Positions 27,553 through 38,220 of a DNA stretch of 64,000 nt are shown in pieces. The notes beneath the pieces were generated by a model that made no database searches, was not told where the DNA came from, and saw only the letters and a list, made by a program, of their open reading frames with translations. The DNA is taken from the NCBI RefSeq assembly GCF_003992615.1, contig NZ_RZMY01000006.1, positions 186,001-250,000 of the forward strand, in the 5' to 3' direction. The DNA comes from Flagellimonas beolgyonensis. Its GTDB lineage: Bacteria > Bacteroidota > Bacteroidia > Flavobacteriales > Flavobacteriaceae. Numbering within the stretch: the first letter of the stretch is position 1; each line of letters starts with the position of its first letter. The translations under genes and the position numbers were made by a program.

Positions 27553-28338
27553 TTAAAGTGAGTTTGCTAAAAGTTCGGCTACATCCAAAACGGTGACACT
27601 GTCTTCCCTTTCATGGGCCTTAATGCCGTCAGTCATCATGGTATTGCAATAGGGACAACCCGTTGCAATAATATTCGCATTGGTTTCCAAAGCATCTTTG
27701 GTGCGCAGTACGTTAATGTCCATATTCCCTTTTTCAGGTTCTTTGAACATTTGGGCTCCTCCTGCCCCACAACATAATGCATTGGTCCTGTGCCGTTTCA
27801 TTTCCACCAATTCGGCGTTGGTTTTGGCCAGTACTTCCCTTGGGGCATCATAAACCGTATTGGCCCTTCCCAAATAACAGGGATCATGAAAGGTGATGCG
27901 TTTTCCTTTATAGGTTTCCCCTTGAAAGGTCAATCGGCCCGCGTCCATGAGTTCCTTTAGATATTGGGTATGGTGAAGTACATCGTAATTCCCTCCCAAA
28001 TTTGGATATTCATTTTTGAGCGTGTTGAAAGAGTGTGGGTCACAGGTAACGATTCGTTTTATTTCATAGCCATTCAGCAATTCAATGTTCATCATGGCCT
28101 GCATTTGAAACAAGAATTCGTTGCCCGCCCTTTTGGCCACATCTCCCGTAGAACTTTCTTCCGAGCCCAAAACGGCAAAATCCACATTGGCCTTGTTCAA
28201 TAATTTCACAAAAGCCCTTGAAATCTTTTTGGCACGATCATCATAACTTCCGGCCGAACCAACCCAAAACAAAATTTCCGGTTGCTTCCCTTCCGCCATA
28301 AACTCTTGCATGGTTTTCACCTTCAATTGTTCGCTCAT
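27553..28338 (-). CDS. (Fe-S)-binding protein with CCG domain (HdrB/GlpC-like)
   Basis: A 261-residue cytoplasmic protein of the cysteine-rich CCG family. A complete CCG domain is at the C-terminal half: Cys154 in HDPCYLGR, Cys189-Cys190-Gly and Cys228/Cys231 in GCPYCNTM. The first domain is degenerate, lacking its CCG cysteines. Such proteins bind a non-cubane 4Fe-4S cluster and act with ferredoxin-domain partners such as the HdrC or GlpC type. The next upstream gene is exactly such a membrane ferredoxin-like partner, 10 bases away. The electron donor and acceptor are not known. Confidence 0.85.
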   Translation of the reverse strand: MSEQLKVKTMQEFMAEGKQPEILFWVGSAGSYDDRAKKISRAFVKLLNKANVDFAVLGSEESSTGDVAKRAGNEFLFQMQAMMNIELLNGYEIKRIVTCDPHSFNTLKNEYPNLGGNYDVLHHTQYLKELMDAGRLTFQGETYKGKRITFHDPCYLGRANTVYDAPREVLAKTNAELVEMKRHRTNALCCGAGGAQMFKEPEKGNMDINVLRTKDALETNANIIATGCPYCNTMMTDGIKAHEREDSVTVLDVAELLANSL

Positions 28339-28348
28339 TGTTTTAGAT

Positions 28349-29677
28349 TTATTCGTTGACCCAGTTTAAACGGTCCATTTGATTGTATGGCCAAGGGGCT
28401 CCGTTATTTTCTATGTTAGACATCATGTTGTTCAATTCCATCGGGGCAGCGGATTGCTCCATGACCAAGAACCTACGCATTTCGATAATGATGGACAAGG
28501 GGTCTATGCTTACGGGACACGCTTGTACACAGGCATTACAGGTAGTACAGGCCCAAAGTTCTTCCCTACTGATATAATCGTCGAGCAATTGCTTGCCATC
28601 CGGTACAAATTCTCCTTTATTGGCATCCATGTTTTTACCCACCTCTTCCAAGCGATCGCGGGTATCCATCATGATCTTACGGGGCGATAATTTCTTTCCG
28701 GTCAGGTTGGCCGGACATTCCGAGGTACAACGACCACATTCCGTACAGGTGTAGGCATTCAATAGTTGCACCCAATTCAAATCCATTACATCGGAAGCGC
28801 CAAATTTTTCTGGAACGGCTGTCTCAGTGCCTTCAGGAGGTGCCGCAAATGGATCGGCGTTCGGGTCCATCATCAGTTTGACCTCATTGGTAACCGATTC
28901 CAAATTGTTGAGTGCACCCTTGGGCTTCACTTTGCCGTAATAGGTATTCGGAAAAGCCAACAAGATGTGCAAATGTTTGGAATAGTAGAGATAGTTCAAA
29001 AAGGCCAAGATGCCCAAAATATGCAACCACCAAGCTGTTCGTTCAATGAAAATCAATGTTGAAGCGGACAAACCGTCCAACAATGGCATTATAAACTGAC
29101 TAATGGGAAAACTTCCTGCTTGCACATAATGTTCCGCACCCAATTGCTGTAATTGGGAATCTGCTGCGTTCATGGTCAAGAACAAGGTCATCAACACCAA
29201 TTCGATGTATAAGATCATGTTCCCATCCTTTTTGGGCCATCCTTCCATTTCGGGCTTGATAAACCGTTGCAATCGTATAATGTTTCGTCTGATCCAAAAG
29301 ACCACAACGGCAACAATTACCAAAAAAGCCAACACTTCGAAAGAGCCGATCAGGAAATTGTAAATGGAACCCAGGGAAGCAAACAAGCGATGCGTTCCAA
29401 ACAAACCATCCAAAATAATTTCCAACACCTCAATATTGATGATGATAAAGCCGACATACACGATAATGTGCATGAATCCCGCAACGGGTCGCACGACCAT
29501 TTTGGACTGGCCAAGTGCAATCCTCACCATATTTCTCCAACGTTGGGATTTGTTATCACTAACATCCACATTCTTACCCAACTTAATGTTGCGCGACAGT
29601 TTTTTTACATTGCGAACAAAAAACCCAATGCCCACAAAAAGGGCAATGGCGAATAGGATATTTGGCACGTATTCCAT
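28349..29677 (-). CDS. membrane (Fe-S) oxidoreductase with two 4Fe-4S motifs
   Basis: A 442-residue protein. The N-terminal half has about five to six membrane helices with histidines (His70, His219, His235, His237) placed like heme b ligands of NarI/HdrE-type subunits. The C-terminal half carries two 4Fe-4S motifs, Cys311-314-317-321 (CTECGRCTSECP) and Cys377-380-383-387 (CTTCNACVQACP). It likely passes electrons between the quinone pool and a soluble partner, together with the CCG protein downstream. It abuts the MCE gene, with no base between them. Confidence 0.87.
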   Translation of the reverse strand: MEYVPNILFAIALFVGIGFFVRNVKKLSRNIKLGKNVDVSDNKSQRWRNMVRIALGQSKMVVRPVAGFMHIIVYVGFIIINIEVLEIILDGLFGTHRLFASLGSIYNFLIGSFEVLAFLVIVAVVVFWIRRNIIRLQRFIKPEMEGWPKKDGNMILYIELVLMTLFLTMNAADSQLQQLGAEHYVQAGSFPISQFIMPLLDGLSASTLIFIERTAWWLHILGILAFLNYLYYSKHLHILLAFPNTYYGKVKPKGALNNLESVTNEVKLMMDPNADPFAAPPEGTETAVPEKFGASDVMDLNWVQLLNAYTCTECGRCTSECPANLTGKKLSPRKIMMDTRDRLEEVGKNMDANKGEFVPDGKQLLDDYISREELWACTTCNACVQACPVSIDPLSIIIEMRRFLVMEQSAAPMELNNMMSNIENNGAPWPYNQMDRLNWVNE

Positions 29678-30646
29678 CTATTGATTTTGATTTTGTTCTG
29701 CGGGATCATTTTCGGGCAGGGTATAGTCCTTTTGCTTTTTACCGAAAACCGACACATTAACGTAGCGTTTTGGATTTAGCCTGAAATCTTGCAACAACAG
29801 GTCCAGTTCCCTAGACGCCTCCGCCAAGTTATTGTAGAGGGCATCATCTTTATGCAATTTGCCCAAAGACCCTTCCCCTTTTTCAATTTTTTCGAGTATG
29901 CCATTCAATTTAACAACCGTGGATTGAAAACTGGCCAATGTACCCGATAAATCCGCGTTGACCAACGAATCGGAAAGTTGGGCAAAGTTCGACGTTATGG
30001 TGCTCACATTCTTTAAGGAACTATCCAATTGTTGCTTGTTGTTCTCCATAAGCACGTTCAAGTTATCGGCACTGCCTTTAAAGGATTTCACCAACTGATT
30101 CAAAGCAACAATGGTTTCCTTGAGTTGCCTTTTAGTGGGGTCGTCGAGAATTTCATTTACGTTCATTAAGAGGGAATCGGCATTGGATACCGCTCCTTCC
30201 ACCTTCATTTGCAAAGGGGTAAGTTTTTGTTGCACCAATTCGGTGATTCCTGGTTTAACCTTGGACTGTAGGGTATCACCCGATTTGGCCATTTCGGCCT
30301 GGTCGAAAACCGGAATGATCTGGATGCCCTTTCCTCCTATGATACCTGTGTCGAAAAGTTCTGCAACGCTGTTTTTTGAAAAATCGAATTCATTGCTTAC
30401 TGAAAATGTGACCACCAATTTACCCGAGCTATCCTTAAAATTGATGCTGGTCACGTTTCCCACATTATATCCATTGATAGATACCTGGGTTCCTGATTGA
30501 AGGCCTCCAACATTGTCGTATATGGCATAAAATGTTTTGCTGTTATCAAAGAGTGGTGAAGATTTGAGATAACTGAGCCCAAAAATAAAGGCAACAATTC
30601 CCGCCACAATGATAATCCCGGTTTTGGCTTCCCTGGTTAGTTTCAA
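29678..30646 (-). CDS. MlaD/MCE family lipid-transport protein
   Basis: A 322-residue protein with an N-terminal membrane anchor (about 8-26) and one MCE domain (about 38-120; YDNVGGLQSGTQVSINGYNVG). A long helical part with coiled-coil character follows (about 150-270) and a charged tail. MCE proteins form periplasmic rings or tunnels for phospholipid traffic between the membranes, usually with an MlaE/MlaF ABC transporter, which is not in this window. The gene lies 67 bases downstream of the amidase, probably in the same transcript. Confidence 0.88.
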   Translation of the reverse strand: MKLTREAKTGIIIVAGIVAFIFGLSYLKSSPLFDNSKTFYAIYDNVGGLQSGTQVSINGYNVGNVTSINFKDSSGKLVVTFSVSNEFDFSKNSVAELFDTGIIGGKGIQIIPVFDQAEMAKSGDTLQSKVKPGITELVQQKLTPLQMKVEGAVSNADSLLMNVNEILDDPTKRQLKETIVALNQLVKSFKGSADNLNVLMENNKQQLDSSLKNVSTITSNFAQLSDSLVNADLSGTLASFQSTVVKLNGILEKIEKGEGSLGKLHKDDALYNNLAEASRELDLLLQDFRLNPKRYVNVSVFGKKQKDYTLPENDPAEQNQNQ

Positions 30647-30713
30647 TAGATTCGGTTTATGGTTTAAACAAAATTAGGAATATTTTTCACAAGACGACCC
30701 ATGTTGAACAGAT

Positions 30714-31910
30714 CTACTTGAGCGCCTCGGAAATGGGTATACGGATTCCGTTCTTGTATGCTACGATGTATGATGTGGTATAGCCTTTTGCATCGGCTTG
30801 GGCCTTCAGTTTTTCAGCTTCAGCCATGGAGCTTGTGTTACCGAACATATATCGGTACAAATTTTTGTATGGTTCCTTGGACAGGTTGTCCAAGCCTTTG
30901 AAATTTTCACTTTTCAAAGCAATGTTCTTGGCACTTGCCATGATCTGTACCTTGAAGGTCACATCGGATTTGTTGGAAGCAGCGTCAGTTACAACGGTTT
31001 TTGATTCCTCTTTTGGTGCACTAACGACTTCTTTCTTTGTAACAACCTCCTCTTTTTTGATATCGTCGGGTACGCTCACGGGCACCTCAGCATCTTCAAT
31101 TTTGGCTATTTCCTCAGATGGGGCAATGCCAAGGGTTATTTCCTTTTTATAATCCAAAATGGCAGATGCGATGGCCTTGCCCATTTCGTTTTGTCCTTTT
31201 TTAGAATGCAGATAACTGCCTTCATTCTTGTTGGTCAAAAAACCCGTTTCCACCAAAACACTGGGCATGAATGTCTGGTGCAAAACGATGAAACCTGCCT
31301 GTTTTACCTTTCTATCTTTCCGCTTAAGGGATTTGGTGAAATTATCCTGAAGCTTTTTCCCCAACTGAATGCTTTGATCCAAAAACTCTTCCTGCATAAT
31401 GGTAAGCCCAATAACGGACTCCGGGGAATTGATATCGTATTCCGCATATTTTTGCTCATAATCATCCTCGAGATAGATTACGGAGTTCTCCTTTTTGGCC
31501 ACCTCAAAATTTTGGCGGTTGGCATGGAGTCCGAGCACATAGGTCTCTGTTCCGTATGCATCGGAATTGTGTGCATTGCAGTGCACCGAAACAAAAAGGT
31601 CGGCGTTGGCTTGGTTGGCAATCTGTCCCCTCTCGAACAAATCCACAAACGTATCATCATTACGGGTATACACCACTTTTATATCGGATTGCTTGGACAA
31701 TTCTTCTCCAATTTTCAACACAATGGCCAAAGCAATTTCCTTTTCCAAATACCCATTGCCGATGTTCCCGGGGTCATGCCCACCATGGCCCGCATCGAGA
31801 ACAACAATAAACTTATCTTTCGGCGGCAAATTGTCATCAGGCCCGTCAAAAGAAGTCATCGTTAAAAAAATGAGGCTGAAAACTAAAAATGCTATCCGAC
31901 TTTTATTCAT
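30714..31910 (-). CDS. N-acetylmuramoyl-L-alanine amidase with C-terminal SPOR-like region
   Basis: A 398-residue exported amidase_3 zinc hydrolase that cuts the MurNAc-L-Ala bond in peptidoglycan. After a signal peptide the catalytic domain (about 34-250) shows VLDAGHGGHDPG (His42), GYLEKEIALAI with the zinc-binding Glu, SVHCNAH and VLVETGFLTN. A Glu/Lys-rich linker follows. The C-terminus (about 320-398), VTFKVQIMASAKNI through YTTSYIVAYKNG, resembles a SPOR domain, which would direct it to denuded glycan at the septum. It is divergent from lptD across 130 bases. Confidence 0.92.
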   Translation of the reverse strand: MNKSRIAFLVFSLIFLTMTSFDGPDDNLPPKDKFIVVLDAGHGGHDPGNIGNGYLEKEIALAIVLKIGEELSKQSDIKVVYTRNDDTFVDLFERGQIANQANADLFVSVHCNAHNSDAYGTETYVLGLHANRQNFEVAKKENSVIYLEDDYEQKYAEYDINSPESVIGLTIMQEEFLDQSIQLGKKLQDNFTKSLKRKDRKVKQAGFIVLHQTFMPSVLVETGFLTNKNEGSYLHSKKGQNEMGKAIASAILDYKKEITLGIAPSEEIAKIEDAEVPVSVPDDIKKEEVVTKKEVVSAPKEESKTVVTDAASNKSDVTFKVQIMASAKNIALKSENFKGLDNLSKEPYKNLYRYMFGNTSSMAEAEKLKAQADAKGYTTSYIVAYKNGIRIPISEALK

Positions 31911-31986
31911 AAGAACTGAGTAATTATAGTGTTCCGTTTAGGTTAAAAATATCGTAATCCGCCATAAGTAGAACAAAAAATATATG

Positions 31987-31994
31987 TAAGTTTG
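31987..31994 (+). promoter_or_regulatory. -7 promoter element upstream of lptD
   Basis: TAAGTTTG matches TAnnTTTG on the plus strand, 46 bases before the TTG start of lptD. It lies in the 130-base divergent spacer between lptD and the amidase gene. A -33 TTG is not evident. Confidence 0.45.
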
Positions 31995-32020
31995 AGGCCA
32001 AAAACTGGGCCAAACTAGCA

Positions 32021-32028
32021 CAAAAATA
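32021..32028 (-). promoter_or_regulatory. -7 promoter element upstream of the amidase operon
   Basis: The minus strand reads TATTTTTG, matching TAnnTTTG. Transcription would run toward the amidase start about 110 bases away, leaving a leader of about 100 bases. It overlaps the lptD leader, so the two promoters could interfere. Confidence 0.35.
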
Positions 32029-32040
32029 GGATTTATCACG

Positions 32041-34734
32041 TTGCAACCAAATAAACATCTTCTAGTTTTCCTATTTGTTCTTCTATGCGGCAATGCTACC
32101 TTAAGCGCTCAGGAAGACCGAATTACACCCTTGCCCATTAAGGTTGCCAACGATTCCATTAAAGCACCCTTGTTGCCTACCAACATTTTGAACGATTCCA
32201 TAAAAGTGGATACCATCGAAGTGGACACTGTTCCCAAAAAACAGTCGATGCTCTTGGACAAGATTCGCTACAAAGCGAAGGATTATGTGAAAATGAGCCA
32301 AAAGGACAACAAAATTTATCTGTATGACGAAGCTGAAATCTATTACCAGGATACCGAGCTAACGGCGGGTATCATCGTAATGGATTATGTGAAAAATGAA
32401 GTCTATGCCGGCCGGATGAAGGATTCGTTGGGCAATTATTCCCAACTTCCCTTTTTCAAACAAGGAGATAATGAGGTAAGGCCCGATTCCATTCGCTTTA
32501 ACTTCGATACACAAAAAGCTTTAATTTGGAATTCCAGGACCGAACAACAGGCCGGTCTTGGTCAATTGGGTGCCGATGCCATGAAGGTCTATGCCGAAGT
32601 CACCAAAAAAGAAAACGATTCTGTATATTTTTTGAGCGAGGGCAAACTAACCACTTCCAAGGACACTGTAGATCCAGACTACTATATAAGGGTAAGAAAG
32701 GCCAAGTTCGTGCCCAAAAAGAAAATCATTGCCGGTTATAGCAACATGTACATTGTGGACGTACCCACACCCATTGCACTGCCTTTTGCCTATTTTCCGT
32801 TGACCACTGGACGGGTGGCCGGAATCCTGTTCCCCACTTTTGGCAACGATCCGCGTAGGGGTTATTTTATCCAGAACGGTGGTTATTATTTGCCCATTAG
32901 CGATTATGTGGACTTAAGTTTGACCGGGGACTTTTATACCAATGGGAGCTATGGTTTCCGCGGACAATCCATTTACTCAAAACGGTATAAATTCAAGGGC
33001 AATATTAGTTTCAGTTACGAGAATTTAATTCAAAGCCAAAAAGGTTTTGACGATTACAACCGAACAAGCAACTATAACATCCGAATCTCACACACCCAGG
33101 ATACCAAGGCAAGTCCCAATTCCCGATTTTCGGCATCTGTAAACCTGGGTAGCAGTCAGTTTTATACCAACTCGCTCAACCAAGTTAACAGGAACAATAC
33201 ACAGACCAACACTTTTGCGTCGTCCATAAGTTATTCCAAAACGTTTCCTGCGTATCCATCGGTCAACACGAGTTTGACCCTGAGCCATACGCAAAACTCC
33301 AGGACACAGACCATAAACATGTCGCTCCCAACTTTCCAGGCTAGTATGGAGCGAATATTTCCTTTTGCAAAGCGGGACGGGGTTAAAAAAGGCATTATTC
33401 AAAACATCAACTTCCAATACGATGCCAATGCGCAGAACAGCATAACCACTACGGAAGAAGACTTTTTTACCAGTAAAATGTTTGATGATGCCCGGGTTGG
33501 TGCACGCCATCGGATTCCTATCGGCACCAACTTCAAAGTCGCCAAGTATTTTAGTGTGAGCTTAAGTGGCAGTTACGAGGATGTTTGGACATTGGAAACC
33601 ATACGAAGGGAATATGATGCAGACTTGGACAGGGTTGTTACGGATACTATTCCCGGATTTGATCGGTTCAATCGCTATAGCATGGGTGCCAGCATCGGTA
33701 CAACACTTTATGGAACTTGGAATTTTGGTGACAACAAAAAAATTCAGGCCATTCGACATGTGATGCGACCTTCTGTTAGTTATAGCTATACCCCTTCTTT
33801 TGAAAAATTTTATGAAACCTATATTGATGGTGATGGTGAAGATGTACAATATACCCCCTATGAAACCAGTTTGTACGGCAGGCCATCCTTAAACCGGGGA
33901 AGCGCCATAAGTTTTAGTTTACAGAACACTCTTGAAGCCAAGGTCCGAGACCGGGATTCTACGGCAACGGAACCAAAAAAAGTGAGTATACTTAGTAACC
34001 TCTCGCTATCTACAAGCTATAATTTTGAAGCGGACTCACTTAAATTAAGCCCCATTAGCTTGAGTGGTGCCACCGAGATCATAAAAAACGTACCAATTAA
34101 CTTTGCCGCTTCCTTTGATCCCTATGCGATAGACAACAACGGTCGGCGCATCAATACGCTTAATATTAAAAATGGCGGGGGATTGGCTCGCTTGACATCG
34201 GCACGATTCAATACAGGATTTTCATTGAACAGTGAAATGTTCCAAAAAGGAGGAGCAAAGAAAAAAGATGGTAAAGAGAAAGAGCAATCACCGGACTACG
34301 GCGCCAACCCTTTTGAAATTGAAGGTGCACAAACCGGCGACAGACACTTCAACCGAAATGAAGATAGTGCCAATGATGAGGAGATACCGTTGTACAACAA
34401 CAATTTACCATGGGATGCTCGATTCACCTATGTTGCCACTTACAATAACAATAACAGACAAAAAGAACTAACCAATCATTCCCTAATGTTTTCTGGAAAT
34501 ATTCAGCTTTCCCCAAAATGGGAGGTTGGCTTTAATTCTGGTTATGATTTGAAAAACAAAGGTTTTGCCGATACCCGATTTGCTTTCAAAAGGGATTTGG
34601 GAAGTTTTAAATTGAGTTTTGACTGGACTCCCTTCGGTCGATTTGAACGTTGGTATTTCTTCGTTGGTATCAAGAGTTCGATACTAAGCGACCTTAAGTG
34701 GGAAAACCGAAGCCAGCCCTTTAGCAATCGATAA
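32041..34734 (+). CDS. lptD: LPS-assembly protein LptD (Bacteroidota type)
   Basis: An 897-residue outer membrane protein. A signal peptide (ending LSAQ), a hydrophilic N-terminal part with an OstA-like domain (about 85-210; DEAEIYYQDTELTAGIIVMD) and a long C-terminal beta-barrel rich in alternating aromatic strands make up the LptD layout. It inserts lipopolysaccharide into the outer leaflet together with LptE. VPTPIALPFAYFPLTTGR is a conserved transition segment into the barrel. The start is TTG at 32041, directly before the signal peptide. The cysteine pattern of proteobacterial LptD is not evident. Confidence 0.88.
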   Translation: MQPNKHLLVFLFVLLCGNATLSAQEDRITPLPIKVANDSIKAPLLPTNILNDSIKVDTIEVDTVPKKQSMLLDKIRYKAKDYVKMSQKDNKIYLYDEAEIYYQDTELTAGIIVMDYVKNEVYAGRMKDSLGNYSQLPFFKQGDNEVRPDSIRFNFDTQKALIWNSRTEQQAGLGQLGADAMKVYAEVTKKENDSVYFLSEGKLTTSKDTVDPDYYIRVRKAKFVPKKKIIAGYSNMYIVDVPTPIALPFAYFPLTTGRVAGILFPTFGNDPRRGYFIQNGGYYLPISDYVDLSLTGDFYTNGSYGFRGQSIYSKRYKFKGNISFSYENLIQSQKGFDDYNRTSNYNIRISHTQDTKASPNSRFSASVNLGSSQFYTNSLNQVNRNNTQTNTFASSISYSKTFPAYPSVNTSLTLSHTQNSRTQTINMSLPTFQASMERIFPFAKRDGVKKGIIQNINFQYDANAQNSITTTEEDFFTSKMFDDARVGARHRIPIGTNFKVAKYFSVSLSGSYEDVWTLETIRREYDADLDRVVTDTIPGFDRFNRYSMGASIGTTLYGTWNFGDNKKIQAIRHVMRPSVSYSYTPSFEKFYETYIDGDGEDVQYTPYETSLYGRPSLNRGSAISFSLQNTLEAKVRDRDSTATEPKKVSILSNLSLSTSYNFEADSLKLSPISLSGATEIIKNVPINFAASFDPYAIDNNGRRINTLNIKNGGGLARLTSARFNTGFSLNSEMFQKGGAKKKDGKEKEQSPDYGANPFEIEGAQTGDRHFNRNEDSANDEEIPLYNNNLPWDARFTYVATYNNNNRQKELTNHSLMFSGNIQLSPKWEVGFNSGYDLKNKGFADTRFAFKRDLGSFKLSFDWTPFGRFERWYFFVGIKSSILSDLKWENRSQPFSNR

Positions 34735-34774
34735 TTATTTTGCCTAAATTGCTTGGGAATTTCAATTTGCTTTC

Positions 34775-35155
34775 ATGAAAAAAATCATCAATACCCCAAA
34801 AGCTCCCGCTCCGATCGGACCGTATAACCAAGCTACCTTGATCAAGGACACTCTTTATATTTCAGGTCAGATTCCCATTGACCCAGCAACCGGTGAACTG
34901 GTCTCCGGCGATATTAAAAAAGAGACAAAACAGTCCATGGAGAACTTGAAAGCTATTCTTGATGAAGCGGGGATGACTTTCGAAAATGTGGTGAAAACTT
35001 CAATTTTCATAAAGGACATGCACCAATTTGGCGATATCAATGAAGCCTACGGGGCTTACTTTGATGCAGATACAGCACCCGCACGGGAAACCGTGGAAGT
35101 TGCCAATCTTCCCAAGTTTGTGAACGTGGAAATTTCGATGATCGCGGTTAAATAG
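34775..35155 (+). CDS. ridA: RidA family reactive enamine/imine deaminase
   Basis: A 126-residue cytoplasmic RidA (YjgF/YER057c/UK114) protein that hydrolyses reactive 2-aminoacrylate and related imines released by PLP enzymes. Typical blocks are the start INTPKAPAPIGPYNQA, ISGQIPIDPATGEL and the catalytic arginine in APARETVEVANLP, with the final acidic NVEISMIAV. Length is standard. Its end overlaps the convergent kinase-like gene by eight bases. Confidence 0.95.
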   Translation: MKKIINTPKAPAPIGPYNQATLIKDTLYISGQIPIDPATGELVSGDIKKETKQSMENLKAILDEAGMTFENVVKTSIFIKDMHQFGDINEAYGAYFDADTAPARETVEVANLPKFVNVEISMIAVK

Positions 35156-35999
35156 TCTCTTTGTGGAATTCCACTAGTCCTTCGATGGGCCTTCTGCGGA
35201 TAACACCCAAAATCAAATCGTTGCGTTCCAGGCAAGCTTCCAGTTCGTCTTGAAGAAAATGGGCTATACTGCCCACAAAACTGATTGGCACCTTGGTGGC
35301 CAGCTCGTACTGCATAATGTAGTTATTCACGAATTGCTGTAGGCCTTTCTCGATAACCCCTTTACAGTAAGGATGCTGCTTGTTTTCGATAATAAAACGG
35401 GCAAAAGTGGCCAAATAGGTGTTTGGATTGGGCTGTTTGTACAGGTGGTCTTTAATTACGTCGGCATCCAAATCGTATTCCTTGGCAAATTTCATCCCAA
35501 GGTCTTGTGGCATTTTATGGAAGTAATAATCCCTCAACAATTTTCTGCCAAAGAAATTACCGCTACCATCATCCATCAAGATATAGCCCAAGGATGTTAC
35601 TTTTTGGATCAATTGGTGCCCATCGTAATAGCTACAGTTGGAACCAGTCCCGAGAATACAAACAATGCCCTGTCTTCCAATTTTGGTGGTGGAATAGATG
35701 GCGGCATAGGTATCTTCCCGTACCTCAGCCTTTGCATTAGGGAAAAAATCCTTGAAGATGGCCTTCAAAAAATTCTTCATTCTATCGGTACCACAACCTG
35801 CACCGTAAAAGTATAGTTGACGTACTTCTTCCCTGTTTTTGGAAAGTTCAAAATTGTTGGCCAATCGATCTTCGATCACTTCCTTGGTAAGTACTTCTGG
35901 GCTAAGGCCCAACGTCTGTGTCACGAACAATTGTTCACCATCGTCGCCCAATGCAATCCAATCGGATTTGGTTGCGCCACTATCAACAATAAGAACCAT
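35148..35999 (-). CDS. BadF/BadG-type ATPase, N-acetylglucosamine kinase-like
   Basis: A 283-residue ASKHA-fold protein. The phosphate-1 motif VDSGATKSDW (5-14), GAGCGT, and the adenosine-side GTGSNCSYYDG are visible, as in eukaryote-type GlcNAc kinases and BadF-like ATPases. It probably phosphorylates an amino sugar from cell-wall recycling. It lies downstream of gap but is separated from it by a strong hairpin (36024-36052). Substrate is inferred only from family resemblance. Confidence 0.85.
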   Translation of the reverse strand: MVLIVDSGATKSDWIALGDDGEQLFVTQTLGLSPEVLTKEVIEDRLANNFELSKNREEVRQLYFYGAGCGTDRMKNFLKAIFKDFFPNAKAEVREDTYAAIYSTTKIGRQGIVCILGTGSNCSYYDGHQLIQKVTSLGYILMDDGSGNFFGRKLLRDYYFHKMPQDLGMKFAKEYDLDADVIKDHLYKQPNPNTYLATFARFIIENKQHPYCKGVIEKGLQQFVNNYIMQYELATKVPISFVGSIAHFLQDELEACLERNDLILGVIRRRPIEGLVEFHKETI

Positions 36000-36023
36000 A
36001 CGTCAAATTTTTAGGTTGAATAT

Positions 36024-36052
36024 CCTGAGAAGGGAAGTTTTCCCCTCTCAGG
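36024..36052. terminator. strong stem-loop between gap and the kinase-like gene
   Basis: CCTGAGA AGGGAA, loop GTT, TTCCCC TCTCAGG forms a 13-pair stem with a single A-C mismatch. It lies 23 bases after the gap stop and 24 bases before the downstream ATG. No T-run follows on either strand, so it may be an mRNA-stabilising or processing hairpin rather than a classical terminator. Confidence 0.6.
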
Positions 36053-36075
36053 ACAGTAGAGTGTAAGATACTAAA

Positions 36076-38086
<2,011 letters not shown>

Positions 38087-38103
38087 TAAAAATTTTAAGA
38101 GAT

Positions 38104-38111
38104 CAAAACTA
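38104..38111 (-). promoter_or_regulatory. -7 promoter element for pfkA-gap
   Basis: The minus strand reads TAGTTTTG, a TAnnTTTG match ending 17 bases before the pfkA ATG. It is followed upstream by two inverted repeats. No convincing -33 TTG was found. Confidence 0.45.
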
Positions 38112-38137
38112 GGAAACTTTATTCAATTTATGAATCG

Positions 38138-38203
38138 CTTGATAATTTATTTAATATCAAGTCATTTCTCAAACGTTTTCGTAAAATTTTCGGTCGAAAA
38201 CGT
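38138..38203. repeat. two inverted repeats between tamB and pfkA
   Basis: The first is CTTGATA/TATCAAG (38138-38161, seven pairs, 10-base AT loop). The second is ACGTTTTCG/CGAAAACGT (38173-38203, nine pairs, 13-base loop). The first sits where an activator or repressor of pfkA could bind, just upstream of the -33 region. The second lies 18 bases past the tamB stop and could form a terminator for tamB, but its T-run is on the wrong side for that strand. Confidence 0.5.
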
Positions 38204-38220
38204 AAAAAAATTTAATGCGA

